Of a stretch of DNA of 10,752 bases, positions 1 to 7,473 are shown piece by piece. The position numbers were made by a program, and so were the translations under genes. The stretch's first letter is position 1. The number at the start of each line of letters is the position of its first letter. The notes beneath the pieces were generated by a model. It searched no databases, was not told the DNA's origin, and worked only from the letters and a program-made list of their open reading frames with translations. This stretch comes from JAHEYG01 sp044229775 (GTDB lineage: Bacteria; Bacteroidota; Bacteroidia; B-17B0; Aurantibacillaceae), in contig JBGASH010000101.1 of assembly GCA_044229775.1 (NCBI GenBank), positions 1-10,752 of the forward strand. The letters run 5' to 3'.

Positions 1-516
1 GTGTTGAGTTCCCAGGATCTCGCTATTGTAATCTACCATCACTGTTGTACGGTAGGTATCCTGAGGAACGGCCAGCATTTCCACTTTTTTAACTGTATCT
101 TCATACGTGAGGTTATTCTTTAAAACAAAATAATCACGTTCCATTTCCTGTTCTACAATTTCTGCGGCCTCAAGCGCCTCAATAAATTTCCAAGAACTGC
201 CATCCATAATAGGAATTTCAGGCGCGTCTATCTGGATCAAACAATTATCAATTCCTAAACCAACCAATGCAGCCAAAACATGTTCGGTGGTATGAACGCG
301 AACACCGTTCTTTTCGAGCGTTGTGCCGCGTGATGTATCTACAACAAGATCGGCATCAGCCTCAATTATGGGCTGTCCTTCCACATCTACTCTTTGAAAT
401 TTATACCAATGATTTTCGGGTGCGGGGTTAAAGGTAAGGGTAACGGTTTTACCAGTATGTAAACCAACACCCGTTACGGAAACCGACTGCTTAATGGTTC
501 TTTGCTTATCGCTCAT
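1..516 (-). CDS. lpxC: UDP-3-O-acyl-N-acetylglucosamine deacetylase (LpxC), 5' part, probably LpxC-FabZ fusion
   Basis: Cytoplasmic zinc enzyme that removes the acetyl group from UDP-3-O-acyl-GlcNAc, the committed step of lipid A synthesis. Only the first 172 residues are in the window; the frame stays open off the left edge. Visible marks are the N-terminal GVGLHTG (residues 16-22), HTTEHVLAAL (75-84) with Glu78 and zinc ligand His79 at the same numbers as in E. coli LpxC, and MDGSS (104-108). The ATG at 516-514 gives the usual short N-terminus (MSDKQRTIKQ). In Bacteroidota LpxC is normally fused to the FabZ dehydratase; that part would lie beyond the window, so the fusion is an inference. 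lpxD lies upstream on the same strand but is separated by two membrane-protein genes, and a 99-base gap precedes this start, so a separate promoter is possible. Confidence 0.96.
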   Translation of the reverse strand, partial: MSDKQRTIKQSVSVTGVGLHTGKTVTLTFNPAPENHWYKFQRVDVEGQPIIEADADLVVDTSRGTTLEKNGVRVHTTEHVLAALVGLGIDNCLIQIDAPEIPIMDGSSWKFIEALEAAEIVEQEMERDYFVLKNNLTYEDTVKKVEMLAVPQDTYRTTVMVDYNSEILGTQH

Positions 517-539
517 TTTAACGGCTTTTAATACAGAAA

Positions 540-566
540 CACAGCAAAACTCAGGCCTCTGCTGTG
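540..566 (-). terminator. Hairpin in the gap before lpxC, possible weak terminator or attenuator
   Basis: A perfect 7-bp inverted repeat, CACAGCA (540-546) and TGCTGTG (560-566), encloses a 13-base loop. It lies in the 99-base gap between the acyltransferase stop and the lpxC start. Read on the minus strand, the stem is followed by TTTCTGTATT, which is not a real T-tract, so it is at best a weak terminator or a leader structure of lpxC. The rest of the gap (517-615) shows no clear promoter; TACTTTAG on the minus strand is one base off the TAnnTTTG consensus. Confidence 0.22.
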
Positions 567-615
567 GCTAAAGTAATGATTTTTTGCAAGTGAAAGCGTA
601 TTTATTTTCAAGAAT

Positions 616-1764
616 CTATTCAAAACTACCGCTTTTAACAACGGTATGCTTTATTTTGAGTTTTAAGAATGCTTTTTCGAAGAAATTATAGGAGATCCAA
701 GAGAGAAAAATGGTGAGAAGTGTGCTTAACGAATATACCGTAAGCTGCGATAAAATACCATTATCCACTTTAAATTCCATCTTGTTCAGAACCCCAACAA
801 CAACGGCAATAACGATCATGTGGTACATATAAATGCCATAAGAAATATTGCCAAGCGTTTTAAAAATCCGTCCTTCCAGCTTCAAAAAACTATTGGGATT
901 AGAAGATACATTGATGATGATCACTAAAAACAAAACCGAATATACCAGATGGATGCCGTCTTGAATAAAGGCAGGAGTAAAATAAATTAAAACAACACAA
1001 AACACGATCGCGCTCAGCAGGATCATGTTATTATAAAGTCTTTGAATGTACATTTTATTAAACAACAAATAAGCGCCCATACCGCCAATGGCCATACTTT
1101 CCATTTTGGTCATAGCTAAAAAAGGTTTAACCACTAACAGGAACTCGTTACCCGGAAATGTTCTCACCAAAAACAAGACAACAATCTTTAACAAAATAAA
1201 ACCAATCATAAAAATTAAAAGTGTCCGCAAAACATTTTTAGAATATTTTATGAGCCATGGCCACAAAATATAGAATTGTTCCTCTACACCTATCGACCAG
1301 GTTTGTCCCACATGTGGTACTGCGCCAAAAAAAGCAAAAGCCAGATTTGGAAGTAACAGCATATACAAACTAAAATTCGACCAGAACCCATTGTTCAAAT
1401 GGCGGGTAAGAAAAGGAATATCGATGAATGATACATGCGGAAGAACAAAAAATCCCAATACAATAACTAAATAATACAAGGGCCAGATACGGAGGATGCG
1501 TCGCAAATAAAATTTTTTAACGCTGATGGTATTTGAAACTTTTTTTTCTTCAAGCAATAAGTAGGTGATCAAAAAACCACTCAATACAAAAAAGAATACA
1601 ACACCCAAGCCTCCTAACTCAAAAACCAATTTGTTCGTACTCCAAAGGTTTTCAAAGAACATTTGTCCCTTTATTAATTCAATATGCGTTATAACCACCG
1701 CCATGGCCGCTAAAAAACGCAAGCCATTGAGTCCCGAAAAATAAATATTAGTGCTGCTGTTCAA
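616..1764 (-). CDS. Acyltransferase-3 family integral membrane O-acyltransferase
   Basis: A 382-residue polytopic inner-membrane protein of the acyltransferase-3 family (OafA/NodX/WecH type), which adds acetyl or other acyl groups to surface sugars. Visible family marks are LNGLRFLAAMAVVITHIE near the N-terminus with the conserved His27, FFVLSGFLI (58-66), the basic FYLRRILRIWPLYY segment (85-98), WSIGVEEQFY (156-165) and a late LGNISYGIYMYHM (304-316). About ten hydrophobic segments follow one another, and there is no C-terminal SGNH domain. The start is TTG (1764-1762), directly after and in frame with the TAA of the upstream small gene. No ATG precedes the conserved LNGLR motif, so TTG is the only reasonable start unless the stop is read through. 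Its place between lpxD and lpxC suggests acylation of lipopolysaccharide or another envelope glycan, but the substrate cannot be told from sequence. Confidence 0.9.
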   Translation of the reverse strand: MNSSTNIYFSGLNGLRFLAAMAVVITHIELIKGQMFFENLWSTNKLVFELGGLGVVFFFVLSGFLITYLLLEEKKVSNTISVKKFYLRRILRIWPLYYLVIVLGFFVLPHVSFIDIPFLTRHLNNGFWSNFSLYMLLLPNLAFAFFGAVPHVGQTWSIGVEEQFYILWPWLIKYSKNVLRTLLIFMIGFILLKIVVLFLVRTFPGNEFLLVVKPFLAMTKMESMAIGGMGAYLLFNKMYIQRLYNNMILLSAIVFCVVLIYFTPAFIQDGIHLVYSVLFLVIIINVSSNPNSFLKLEGRIFKTLGNISYGIYMYHMIVIAVVVGVLNKMEFKVDNGILSQLTVYSLSTLLTIFLSWISYNFFEKAFLKLKIKHTVVKSGSFE

Positions 1765-2010
1765 TTACTTTTTAGTTCGTATAAACTTAACATAAAAAAA
1801 TACCAATGCTATCACAAAGATAACAAATGCGATGAGTACCGACAGAAACAGCTGCCCCATTGGCATTACGCCATATTTTTCGCCGGTTTGCTCGTCGATG
1901 ATGTAAGGCGGTGAGATCTTTATTGCCACCTGGTAAGTAACTACCATGGCCAGGATCGCCATGAGAATGGCTAAAAGAATAAAGGCTAAAATTTTGGTGA
2001 TCTTATTCAA
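1765..2010 (-). CDS. Small two-helix membrane protein of unknown function
   Basis: An 81-residue protein that I do not recognise as a named family. Two strongly hydrophobic stretches (about residues 7-29 and 53-75) flank a polar loop with SPPYIIDEQTGEKYGVMPMG. Positive residues at both ends (NKITK and KFIRTKK) predict both termini in the cytoplasm and the loop outside. The start is TTG at 2010-2008, 14 bases after the lpxD stop; the first ATG would be at residue 17 and would cut into the first helix, so TTG seems better. Its TAA stop directly abuts, in the same frame, the TTG start of the acyltransferase, so the two are surely co-transcribed and may be translationally coupled. It may be a helper of that enzyme, but this is only inferred from position. 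Confidence 0.72.
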   Translation of the reverse strand: MNKITKILAFILLAILMAILAMVVTYQVAIKISPPYIIDEQTGEKYGVMPMGQLFLSVLIAFVIFVIALVFFYVKFIRTKK

Positions 2011-2024
2011 GATTCGGGAATACT

Positions 2025-3053
2025 TTACTTGGCTTTTTTCTCTAACTCCCTTACGCGGTCGTTTAGTTTGGCCAGATTCCGGAACATCACATAACAGCGT
2101 TTATATTCGCCTATAGCAAATGCCGGTGAGCCTTGCACTATTTCTCCTTCTTTCTCAATATCGTTGCCTACACCTGATTGACCCGCGATCTTAACACCAT
2201 TAGCAATTTTAAGATGTCCAATTACACCGGCTTGTCCGCCGATCATTACATCTTTCCCGATCTTGGTTGAACCGGCAATGAATACACCGCCTGCAAAAAC
2301 CGAATTCTCACCCACCTCCACGTTATGTGCAATTTGAATAAGATTATCCAACTTAGCGCCTTTCCGGATAATAGTTGAACCCATTGTTGCTCTGTCAATG
2401 GAAGTATTTGAGCCGATCTCAACATGATCCTCAATGATCACGTTACCGATCTGCGGAACTTTTTTGTAATTATTTTCGCTGTTAGGTACAAATCCAAAAC
2501 CATCACTTCCTACCACTGTACTGGCATGTATAGTGCAATCTTTACCAATAATGCAATCATGATATACCTTCACCCCCGAAAAAAGAACTGTGTTATCTCC
2601 AATTTTGACATTATCGCCAATATAACAATGCGGATAGATCTTCACATTATTACCAATTCTTACATTAGTGCCTAAATAAGCGAACGCGCCAATGTAACAG
2701 TTTTCGCCATAAACAGCCTTACTGCTAATGAAAACCGGCTGCTCAATTCCTGTTTTATTTCCTTTGAACTGATCATACATTTCCAATAATTGTGCAAAGG
2801 CCTGATAAGCGTTCTCAACCCTGATCAATGTACAGGTCTTTTTAACCGGCTTTTCTAACTTAAGTGAATTGTTTACGATCACCAAACTGGCATCCGTTTC
2901 GTACAAATAATGATTGTATTTGGGATTCGCTAAAAACGATAGCGTGTTGGGTTTTCCTTCCTCTATCTTTGAAACGTTATTTACTTTAGCGTTCTCGTCG
3001 CCTTCTATTGTTCCGTTCAATAAACCGGCTATTTGCTGAGCTGTGAATTCCAT
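2025..3053 (-). CDS. lpxD: UDP-3-O-(3-hydroxyacyl)glucosamine N-acyltransferase (LpxD)
   Basis: Transfers a 3-hydroxyacyl chain from acyl carrier protein to the 2-amino group of UDP-3-O-acyl-glucosamine, the step after LpxC in lipid A synthesis; cytoplasmic homotrimer. At 342 residues it is of normal length (E. coli 341). The N-terminal uridine-binding domain (about 1-100, with the LSFLANPKY motif at 38-46) is followed by a left-handed beta-helix of hexapeptide repeats (about 105-295, many I-G-x-N/D units), with DGFGF at 184-188 and the catalytic His243 in NLIQIAHNVEVG. A charged helix (RNLAKLNDRVRELEKK) ends the protein, as in the family. The ATG at 3053-3051 fits the family N-terminus. The gene follows a glycosyltransferase by 15 bases and precedes the 81-residue membrane gene by 14 bases. 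Confidence 0.98.
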   Translation of the reverse strand: MEFTAQQIAGLLNGTIEGDENAKVNNVSKIEEGKPNTLSFLANPKYNHYLYETDASLVIVNNSLKLEKPVKKTCTLIRVENAYQAFAQLLEMYDQFKGNKTGIEQPVFISSKAVYGENCYIGAFAYLGTNVRIGNNVKIYPHCYIGDNVKIGDNTVLFSGVKVYHDCIIGKDCTIHASTVVGSDGFGFVPNSENNYKKVPQIGNVIIEDHVEIGSNTSIDRATMGSTIIRKGAKLDNLIQIAHNVEVGENSVFAGGVFIAGSTKIGKDVMIGGQAGVIGHLKIANGVKIAGQSGVGNDIEKEGEIVQGSPAFAIGEYKRCYVMFRNLAKLNDRVRELEKKAK

Positions 3054-3057
3054 TATT

Positions 3058-3065
3058 CAAATATA
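3058..3065 (-). promoter_or_regulatory. Possible -7 box (TATATTTG) for lpxD
   Basis: On the minus strand TATATTTG matches the Bacteroidota -7 consensus TAnnTTTG exactly. It lies in the 15-base gap between the glycosyltransferase and lpxD and ends 4 bases before the lpxD ATG, so a transcript from it would be leaderless or nearly so. No convincing TTG is seen about 19 bases upstream, so this may be chance in AT-rich DNA, and lpxD can also be read from upstream. Confidence 0.3.
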
Positions 3066-3068
3066 AAA

Positions 3069-4202
3069 TTAATTTGTATCAATTGTATTTAAGAGCCGAA
3101 CTAAATTTTGCTTTTCAGTCTCCCAGGTGTTCTCTTGAGCCGCAATAATTGTATTCTTTCGCCAGGTTGGATAACGATCAGATGATAACATGGCAGTAAT
3201 TTTTTCAGCGATCTGCTTCGGATCATGACCTTCGATCACATCTCCAAGATCATATTTCTTAATGAGACCTTCCACCTCCGGAAGTTTACTTGCTAAAACA
3301 GGGATGCCTGCCTGAATGTAATCGAAGATCTTGTTGGGAAGGCTAAAGTGATAATTTAAATTAGTGTCTTTGTCGATAGTGATCCCCAGATCGGAATTGT
3401 ACGTATAATGAAGCAATTCGTTTTTTGGGATCTTTGAAATGATCTCTATCTTATCGTCGAGTTTGAATTCCGAAGTTAGTTCTTTAAGTGCCGGAAAAAC
3501 ATCGCCCCCACCAATAATGTAAAGCTTAACGCCCTCTACAAACTGCATGGCTTGTACCAATTCTTCAGCTCCCCTGTCAATATTAATTCCCGCTCCTTGA
3601 AAAATAACGATCTTTTTATCTTGTGGCATATGCATTTCCTTACGGGACTTAGGCACAAAATCCACCGTTTTTAAAGGAATGTTTCTTACCACGGTAAAAC
3701 TGGTCTTATACTTATCTTTAAAATAATTGGCGATGCTTTGATTTACGGTAATACACTTTTTTAGCTTAGGAACTATTCTTCTTTCGATTGATTCCCAGAT
3801 CTGTTTTTTAACCGGTGTGCTTTGCAATTCGGGTACCTCACAAAAAATTTCGTGACTATCATAAACCAGATCGATGTTTTTTAGTTTTGAGATCACATAA
3901 TTTGGCCAAAGCGTATCCAGATCGTTGGCATAAAGCAGTTCGCTTTTGGTAAACAACAACTTCAAAAAAAGTCTTACGTTAAAGAAAAAATAAAACAAGG
4001 GCCCTTGAGTAAAGATCAAGTTTAAACGTTTTGTTTTGTAAGGTAAATTATCCACTGAAGGTGAATTAGACAGTTTTCTTCCCACCAACAAAACCTCATA
4101 ACCCAATTCTTGTAAAACAGAACAGGTTCGTTGCACCCTTTGATCGGTTGCAAGGTCGTTAATAACGCTTACGGTAACTCTCTTATGTTTATTTGTAAAC
4201 AA
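3069..4202 (-). CDS. GT-B fold glycosyltransferase (GT4-like)
   Basis: A 377-residue cytoplasmic or membrane-associated glycosyltransferase that likely adds a sugar from a nucleotide donor to a lipid-linked or polysaccharide acceptor. The N-terminal Rossmann half begins VTVSVINDLATDQRVQR, a type common in Bacteroidota GT4 enzymes, with an aromatic hydrophobic patch (about 64-84) that may touch the membrane and YDSHEIFCEVPEL (114-126). The C-terminal donor half has FQGAGINIDRG (201-211), YIIGGGD (228-234) and SLPNKIFDYIQAGIPVLAS (287-305). The last motif has Asp where many GT4 members have the second Glu of EX7E. The start is TTG (4202-4200); no ATG or GTG lies in frame between the upstream region and the conserved N-terminus. 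It diverges from murB over 64 bases and heads the lpxD transcript. Donor and acceptor are unknown. Confidence 0.88.
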   Translation of the reverse strand: MFTNKHKRVTVSVINDLATDQRVQRTCSVLQELGYEVLLVGRKLSNSPSVDNLPYKTKRLNLIFTQGPLFYFFFNVRLFLKLLFTKSELLYANDLDTLWPNYVISKLKNIDLVYDSHEIFCEVPELQSTPVKKQIWESIERRIVPKLKKCITVNQSIANYFKDKYKTSFTVVRNIPLKTVDFVPKSRKEMHMPQDKKIVIFQGAGINIDRGAEELVQAMQFVEGVKLYIIGGGDVFPALKELTSEFKLDDKIEIISKIPKNELLHYTYNSDLGITIDKDTNLNYHFSLPNKIFDYIQAGIPVLASKLPEVEGLIKKYDLGDVIEGHDPKQIAEKITAMLSSDRYPTWRKNTIIAAQENTWETEKQNLVRLLNTIDTN

Positions 4203-4254
4203 ATATTTTGTTAAAACTGGCTTAAAGGTAAAAAAATAAAAGGCTTTATTTATG

Positions 4255-4262
4255 TACTTTTG
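4255..4262 (+). promoter_or_regulatory. Possible -7 box (TACTTTTG) for murB
   Basis: TACTTTTG fits TAnnTTTG exactly and ends 4 bases before the GTG start of murB, the same spacing as the box before lpxD. It would give a leaderless or near-leaderless transcript. The region about 19 bases upstream is A-rich with no TTG, so the -33 element is missing. The other strand of this 64-base divergent spacer (4203-4266) shows only the near match AATATTTG, which overlaps the TTG start of the glycosyltransferase. Confidence 0.33.
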
Positions 4263-4266
4263 AGTA

Positions 4267-5283
4267 GTGCTTCAAATAAGTGAAAATATTAACCTGAAAC
4301 CCTTAAACACCTTTGGCTTAACGGTTTTTGCCCGGTATTATTGCGAGGTGAGTTCAGAAAAAGATATAGCGGAGTTGATCGTTACCGACACGTTTAAGAA
4401 CAATGAAAAACTGATACTTGGAGGAGGCAGTAATGTTTTGTTTACAAAAGATTTTGGGGGACTTGTTATCCGGAATATTATTAAAGGTATCTCTATTACA
4501 AAAGAAGATAACGAATTTGTATATGTAAAAGCGGGTGCGGGCGAACTTTGGCACGAACTGGTGATGTGGTGCGTTGATAAAAATTATGGAGGACTCGAAA
4601 ATCTTTCGCTTATTCCGGGTTGTGTGGGCGCTAGTCCGATGCAAAACATAGGAGCATATGGTGTAGAGATAAAAGATCTTTTTTGCGAACTGGAGGCGAT
4701 CAATTTAAAGGATGGCTCCAAAGAGGTATTCGACAAAAAAGCATGCGAATTCGGATACCGCGAAAGTTCTTTCAAACACCAACACAAAAACACATTTATT
4801 ATTACCTCCGTTACTTATAAGCTTTCTAAAAATCCGGTTTTCAATACTTCCTATGGCGCCATTAACGATGAGTTAAAGAATATGGGGGCCGAATTAAGTA
4901 TTAAAAATATTTCTAAAGCGGTCATAAATATCCGAAGCAGCAAATTACCCGATCCAAAAGTACTTGGTAATGCCGGAAGTTTTTTCAAAAATCCGGAAGT
5001 AGACAAAGCCACACATGCCAGATTGAAGAACGAAAACCCACAATTGGTGTCTTATCCCCTCGATAACGGCAATTATAAACTGGCAGCAGGATGGCTAATT
5101 GAACATAGCGGCTTAAAAGGTTTTGTAAAAGGCCATGCTGGCGTGCATGATAAACAGGCTTTAGTACTTGTGAATAAAGGAGGCGCTAACGGCGATGAAA
5201 TTTATTCCTTATCGGAACATGTTTTGCAAACGGTATTTGCTAAATTTGGTGTTAAACTGGAGCGCGAGGTAAATATTATTTAA
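4267..5283 (+). CDS. murB: UDP-N-acetylenolpyruvoylglucosamine reductase (MurB)
   Basis: FAD enzyme that uses NADPH to reduce UDP-GlcNAc-enolpyruvate to UDP-MurNAc in the cytoplasm, the second committed step of peptidoglycan precursor synthesis. At 338 residues it matches type I MurB (E. coli 342). FAD-binding marks are LGGGSNVLF (51-59) and PGCVGASPMQNIGAYG (117-132). Active-site marks are YRESSFK (164-170, Arg165), GSFFKNP (237-243, proton-donor Ser238) and the C-terminal Glu334 in LEREVNII. The start is GTG at 4267, because an in-frame TGA lies two codons upstream (4261-4263) and the protein begins at the family position (NLKPLNTFG). Its TAA shares one base with the ATG of the next gene (TAATG), so the two are probably translationally coupled. 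Confidence 0.97.
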   Translation: MLQISENINLKPLNTFGLTVFARYYCEVSSEKDIAELIVTDTFKNNEKLILGGGSNVLFTKDFGGLVIRNIIKGISITKEDNEFVYVKAGAGELWHELVMWCVDKNYGGLENLSLIPGCVGASPMQNIGAYGVEIKDLFCELEAINLKDGSKEVFDKKACEFGYRESSFKHQHKNTFIITSVTYKLSKNPVFNTSYGAINDELKNMGAELSIKNISKAVINIRSSKLPDPKVLGNAGSFFKNPEVDKATHARLKNENPQLVSYPLDNGNYKLAAGWLIEHSGLKGFVKGHAGVHDKQALVLVNKGGANGDEIYSLSEHVLQTVFAKFGVKLEREVNII

Positions 5284-6617
5284 TGAATTTTATTGATATT
5301 GCCATATTCTCAAACTTATTCTTTAACGGGCACGTTCTTACCCGTGAACCCTTTGAGCTATATGTAACATATCTTCCAATTATCCTTTTATTGCCTGTTT
5401 TCTTTTTTCGCTACCGTTTTCCAAGGGAGTTGCTTTATATTCTAATTCCACTTGTCATAACAGGTATTTTAAATATCCTTTTAGGAAATAACGAGTTCAA
5501 CAATTTCTTTAAGATCTTTGCCAATATTGCGCTTAACCTGATTTTTTACCGTTACGTTATTGAATATTACGAATACGACACCATACGCATCTTTAAAATG
5601 TATATGAAGTGCAGTTTTTTTGTAGCAGTAATTGGTGTAGTTCAATGGATAGGCTTCTGGATCAGAATTGAACCACTATGGAATTGGAAACTTTTTATAC
5701 ACTTAAACAAATGGGGACCAGTACTTGGCGGTATTGGGATCAGGATCAACAGCACTTTCAGCGAACCTTCCGGCTTAGGCTTATCGCTTGGCCCAGCATG
5801 TTTCATGAGTATTTATGCGTTAATTAAAGGCGATACTGAATTCATCAGTAAACAAAAAGCGTTGGTTATTCTTTTCGTTTACCTTTTCACTTTTTCATCT
5901 CTGGCCTACCTCGGTATTTTTCTTTCTATTGTTTTGCTGGCCATGAATTTTGGTTTTGTGCGCTATGTACTGATCGCTGTTCCTGTAACGGTGCTTCTCT
6001 TTGTGGTGGCCTATAAACAAGCCAAAGAATTCCGATTGCGGGTTGATGGACTAACCGCCTTATTTATTGATGATGTACTTTCAGAAAATAAGAACAAATC
6101 AAAAACTTTCCGAATACGACACATCCTAGAGCGGGTTCACGGTTCTTCCTTTGTATTGTACAACAGTTTTCACGTTGCGGGCGAAAACTTTAAAAACAAT
6201 CCTTTGTTTGGGAGCGGACTCGGCTCGCACGAAATCGCCTTTGATAAATATAACCTGAACTCTGTTTTGGGCGGGATCTATAAATTCAATACTGCCGATG
6301 CCAACTCCATGCTTTTAAGGATCACCTCTGAGCTGGGAATAATGGGATTGATCTTTACTTTCTTCTTCGTTTTTAAGTTTTATGTTGCAAAAAATCTTGC
6401 CGGTGAAGAAGACGAACATTATTGGCTTTTGTCTAATGCGCTTCTTGTATTGATACTTATTCAATTATTCAGGCAGGGAAATTATACGTTTAGCGGATTT
6501 ATGCTTTACGCCTGGATGTATTATTTTAACCGTAATAAATATTTGGAGTACAAAGAAGGATTGAATCATCCGGATGAAAAAGAAGCCGAAACAGAAATAC
6601 CGGTTGAACATTCATAA
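5283..6617 (+). CDS. O-antigen polymerase / O-antigen ligase-like polytopic membrane protein
   Basis: A 444-residue integral membrane protein with about ten to twelve hydrophobic segments, a large extracytoplasmic loop (about 246-340) and a charged cytoplasmic tail (PDEKEAETEIPVEHS). The layout fits the Wzy/WaaL (Wzy_C) superfamily, which polymerises lipid-linked repeat units or joins them to an acceptor at the periplasmic face. Typical marks are RINSTFSEPSGLG (154-166), NPLFGSGLGS (306-315) and DANSMLLRITSELGIMGLI (339-357). I cannot tell polymerase from ligase by sequence alone. The ATG overlaps the murB stop by one base, which favours coupled translation. The 3' end overlaps the stop of the convergent deacetylase gene by 6 bases, so there is no room for a terminator between them. 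Confidence 0.85.
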   Translation: MNFIDIAIFSNLFFNGHVLTREPFELYVTYLPIILLLPVFFFRYRFPRELLYILIPLVITGILNILLGNNEFNNFFKIFANIALNLIFYRYVIEYYEYDTIRIFKMYMKCSFFVAVIGVVQWIGFWIRIEPLWNWKLFIHLNKWGPVLGGIGIRINSTFSEPSGLGLSLGPACFMSIYALIKGDTEFISKQKALVILFVYLFTFSSLAYLGIFLSIVLLAMNFGFVRYVLIAVPVTVLLFVVAYKQAKEFRLRVDGLTALFIDDVLSENKNKSKTFRIRHILERVHGSSFVLYNSFHVAGENFKNNPLFGSGLGSHEIAFDKYNLNSVLGGIYKFNTADANSMLLRITSELGIMGLIFTFFFVFKFYVAKNLAGEEDEHYWLLSNALLVLILIQLFRQGNYTFSGFMLYAWMYYFNRNKYLEYKEGLNHPDEKEAETEIPVEHS

Positions 6618-7472
6618 AGCCCTATATTCAGCAATGGCCTTTTCCCATCTTTTAAGATCGGTCTTCCCGAGTGCGTAATACAAAGCGCCCTTTAACCAGA
6701 ACACTTCCACATTTCTTCTTTTGATCAAATGCGGATCTTTGTCGTAAGAATTTAAACCGGGAAAGGTGGTAAAATGAAACGTGTAATTTAAATTAATTAA
6801 TTTCTTCTCTAAGGCACCGGTGCTTTTTAAAGTATCGTTGATGCTGCAAAAACTATTCAGCTTAACGCCGGTCATTTCTTCTATTCGCGATTTGCTTTTA
6901 AGTATCTCCTTTTCAGAATTTCCTTCATTAGTGTTATCAACAGATAAGGTATGCGTTAGTGTATGGCATCCTACCATATGACCTTGTTGGATAAGTTCGT
7001 TGATCTCGTTCCACGCTAACGGCGTAAGATCTTCTTCGTTATTATCAATGCGAGGGTTCACAACCGGCCGAATGTTCATTAAATAAAATTCTTTTTGTTG
7101 TGTGGATGCCGTATCAATAAATCCGGGAACAATAAAAAAAAACGCTTTTACTTTATGCTTGTTCATGACCTCAACAGCATTAAGATTATTTTTTAAGCCA
7201 TCATCGAAAGTAATCAGCAAGTGACATTTATCCGAGGTTAATTTACCATTATAGTAATCCGATAATTGAGCCGGATCAATTATTGTAAATTGTTTTTTAT
7301 AGAACATTAACTGTTCTTCAAATTGTAATAGGAATTTTTTAGGCGTGCTATGGTAATTTACCACGATCAATTCGTTGGCCGGATAATTTAAACCGCCAAA
7401 ATATTTTTCGACGTTACCAAGCAACGACTTAAGAACATGACTGAACGAATGTATTTTAAGATCCAGTTTCAT
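6612..7472 (-). CDS. NodB-type polysaccharide deacetylase family protein
   Basis: Carbohydrate esterase family 4-like protein (286 residues) that would remove N- or O-acetyl groups from a surface polysaccharide or its lipid-linked unit. Visible marks are VVNYH (37-41), LITFDDG (86-92) with the catalytic and metal-ligand Asp pair 90-91, and GCHTLTH (168-174) with the two metal-binding His at 170 and 174. The usual RxPxG/YPxG segment is replaced by NSFCSINDTLKS (206-217), so activity may be altered. No signal peptide or membrane helix is seen, so it is probably cytoplasmic. I chose the ATG at 7472-7470, one base after the stop of the upstream GNAT gene (TAATATG). An alternative ATG at 7490-7488 adds six residues (MLIPGN) and overlaps that gene by 17 bases. 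Confidence 0.87.
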   Translation of the reverse strand: MKLDLKIHSFSHVLKSLLGNVEKYFGGLNYPANELIVVNYHSTPKKFLLQFEEQLMFYKKQFTIIDPAQLSDYYNGKLTSDKCHLLITFDDGLKNNLNAVEVMNKHKVKAFFFIVPGFIDTASTQQKEFYLMNIRPVVNPRIDNNEEDLTPLAWNEINELIQQGHMVGCHTLTHTLSVDNTNEGNSEKEILKSKSRIEEMTGVKLNSFCSINDTLKSTGALEKKLINLNYTFHFTTFPGLNSYDKDPHLIKRRNVEVFWLKGALYYALGKTDLKRWEKAIAEYRAL

Positions 7473-7473
7473 A

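Noticed and set aside
2424..2675. 83-codon open frame on the plus strand inside lpxD
   Set aside because: The minus-strand hexapeptide repeats are unmistakable here; the opposite frame is open only because of the regular repeat composition.
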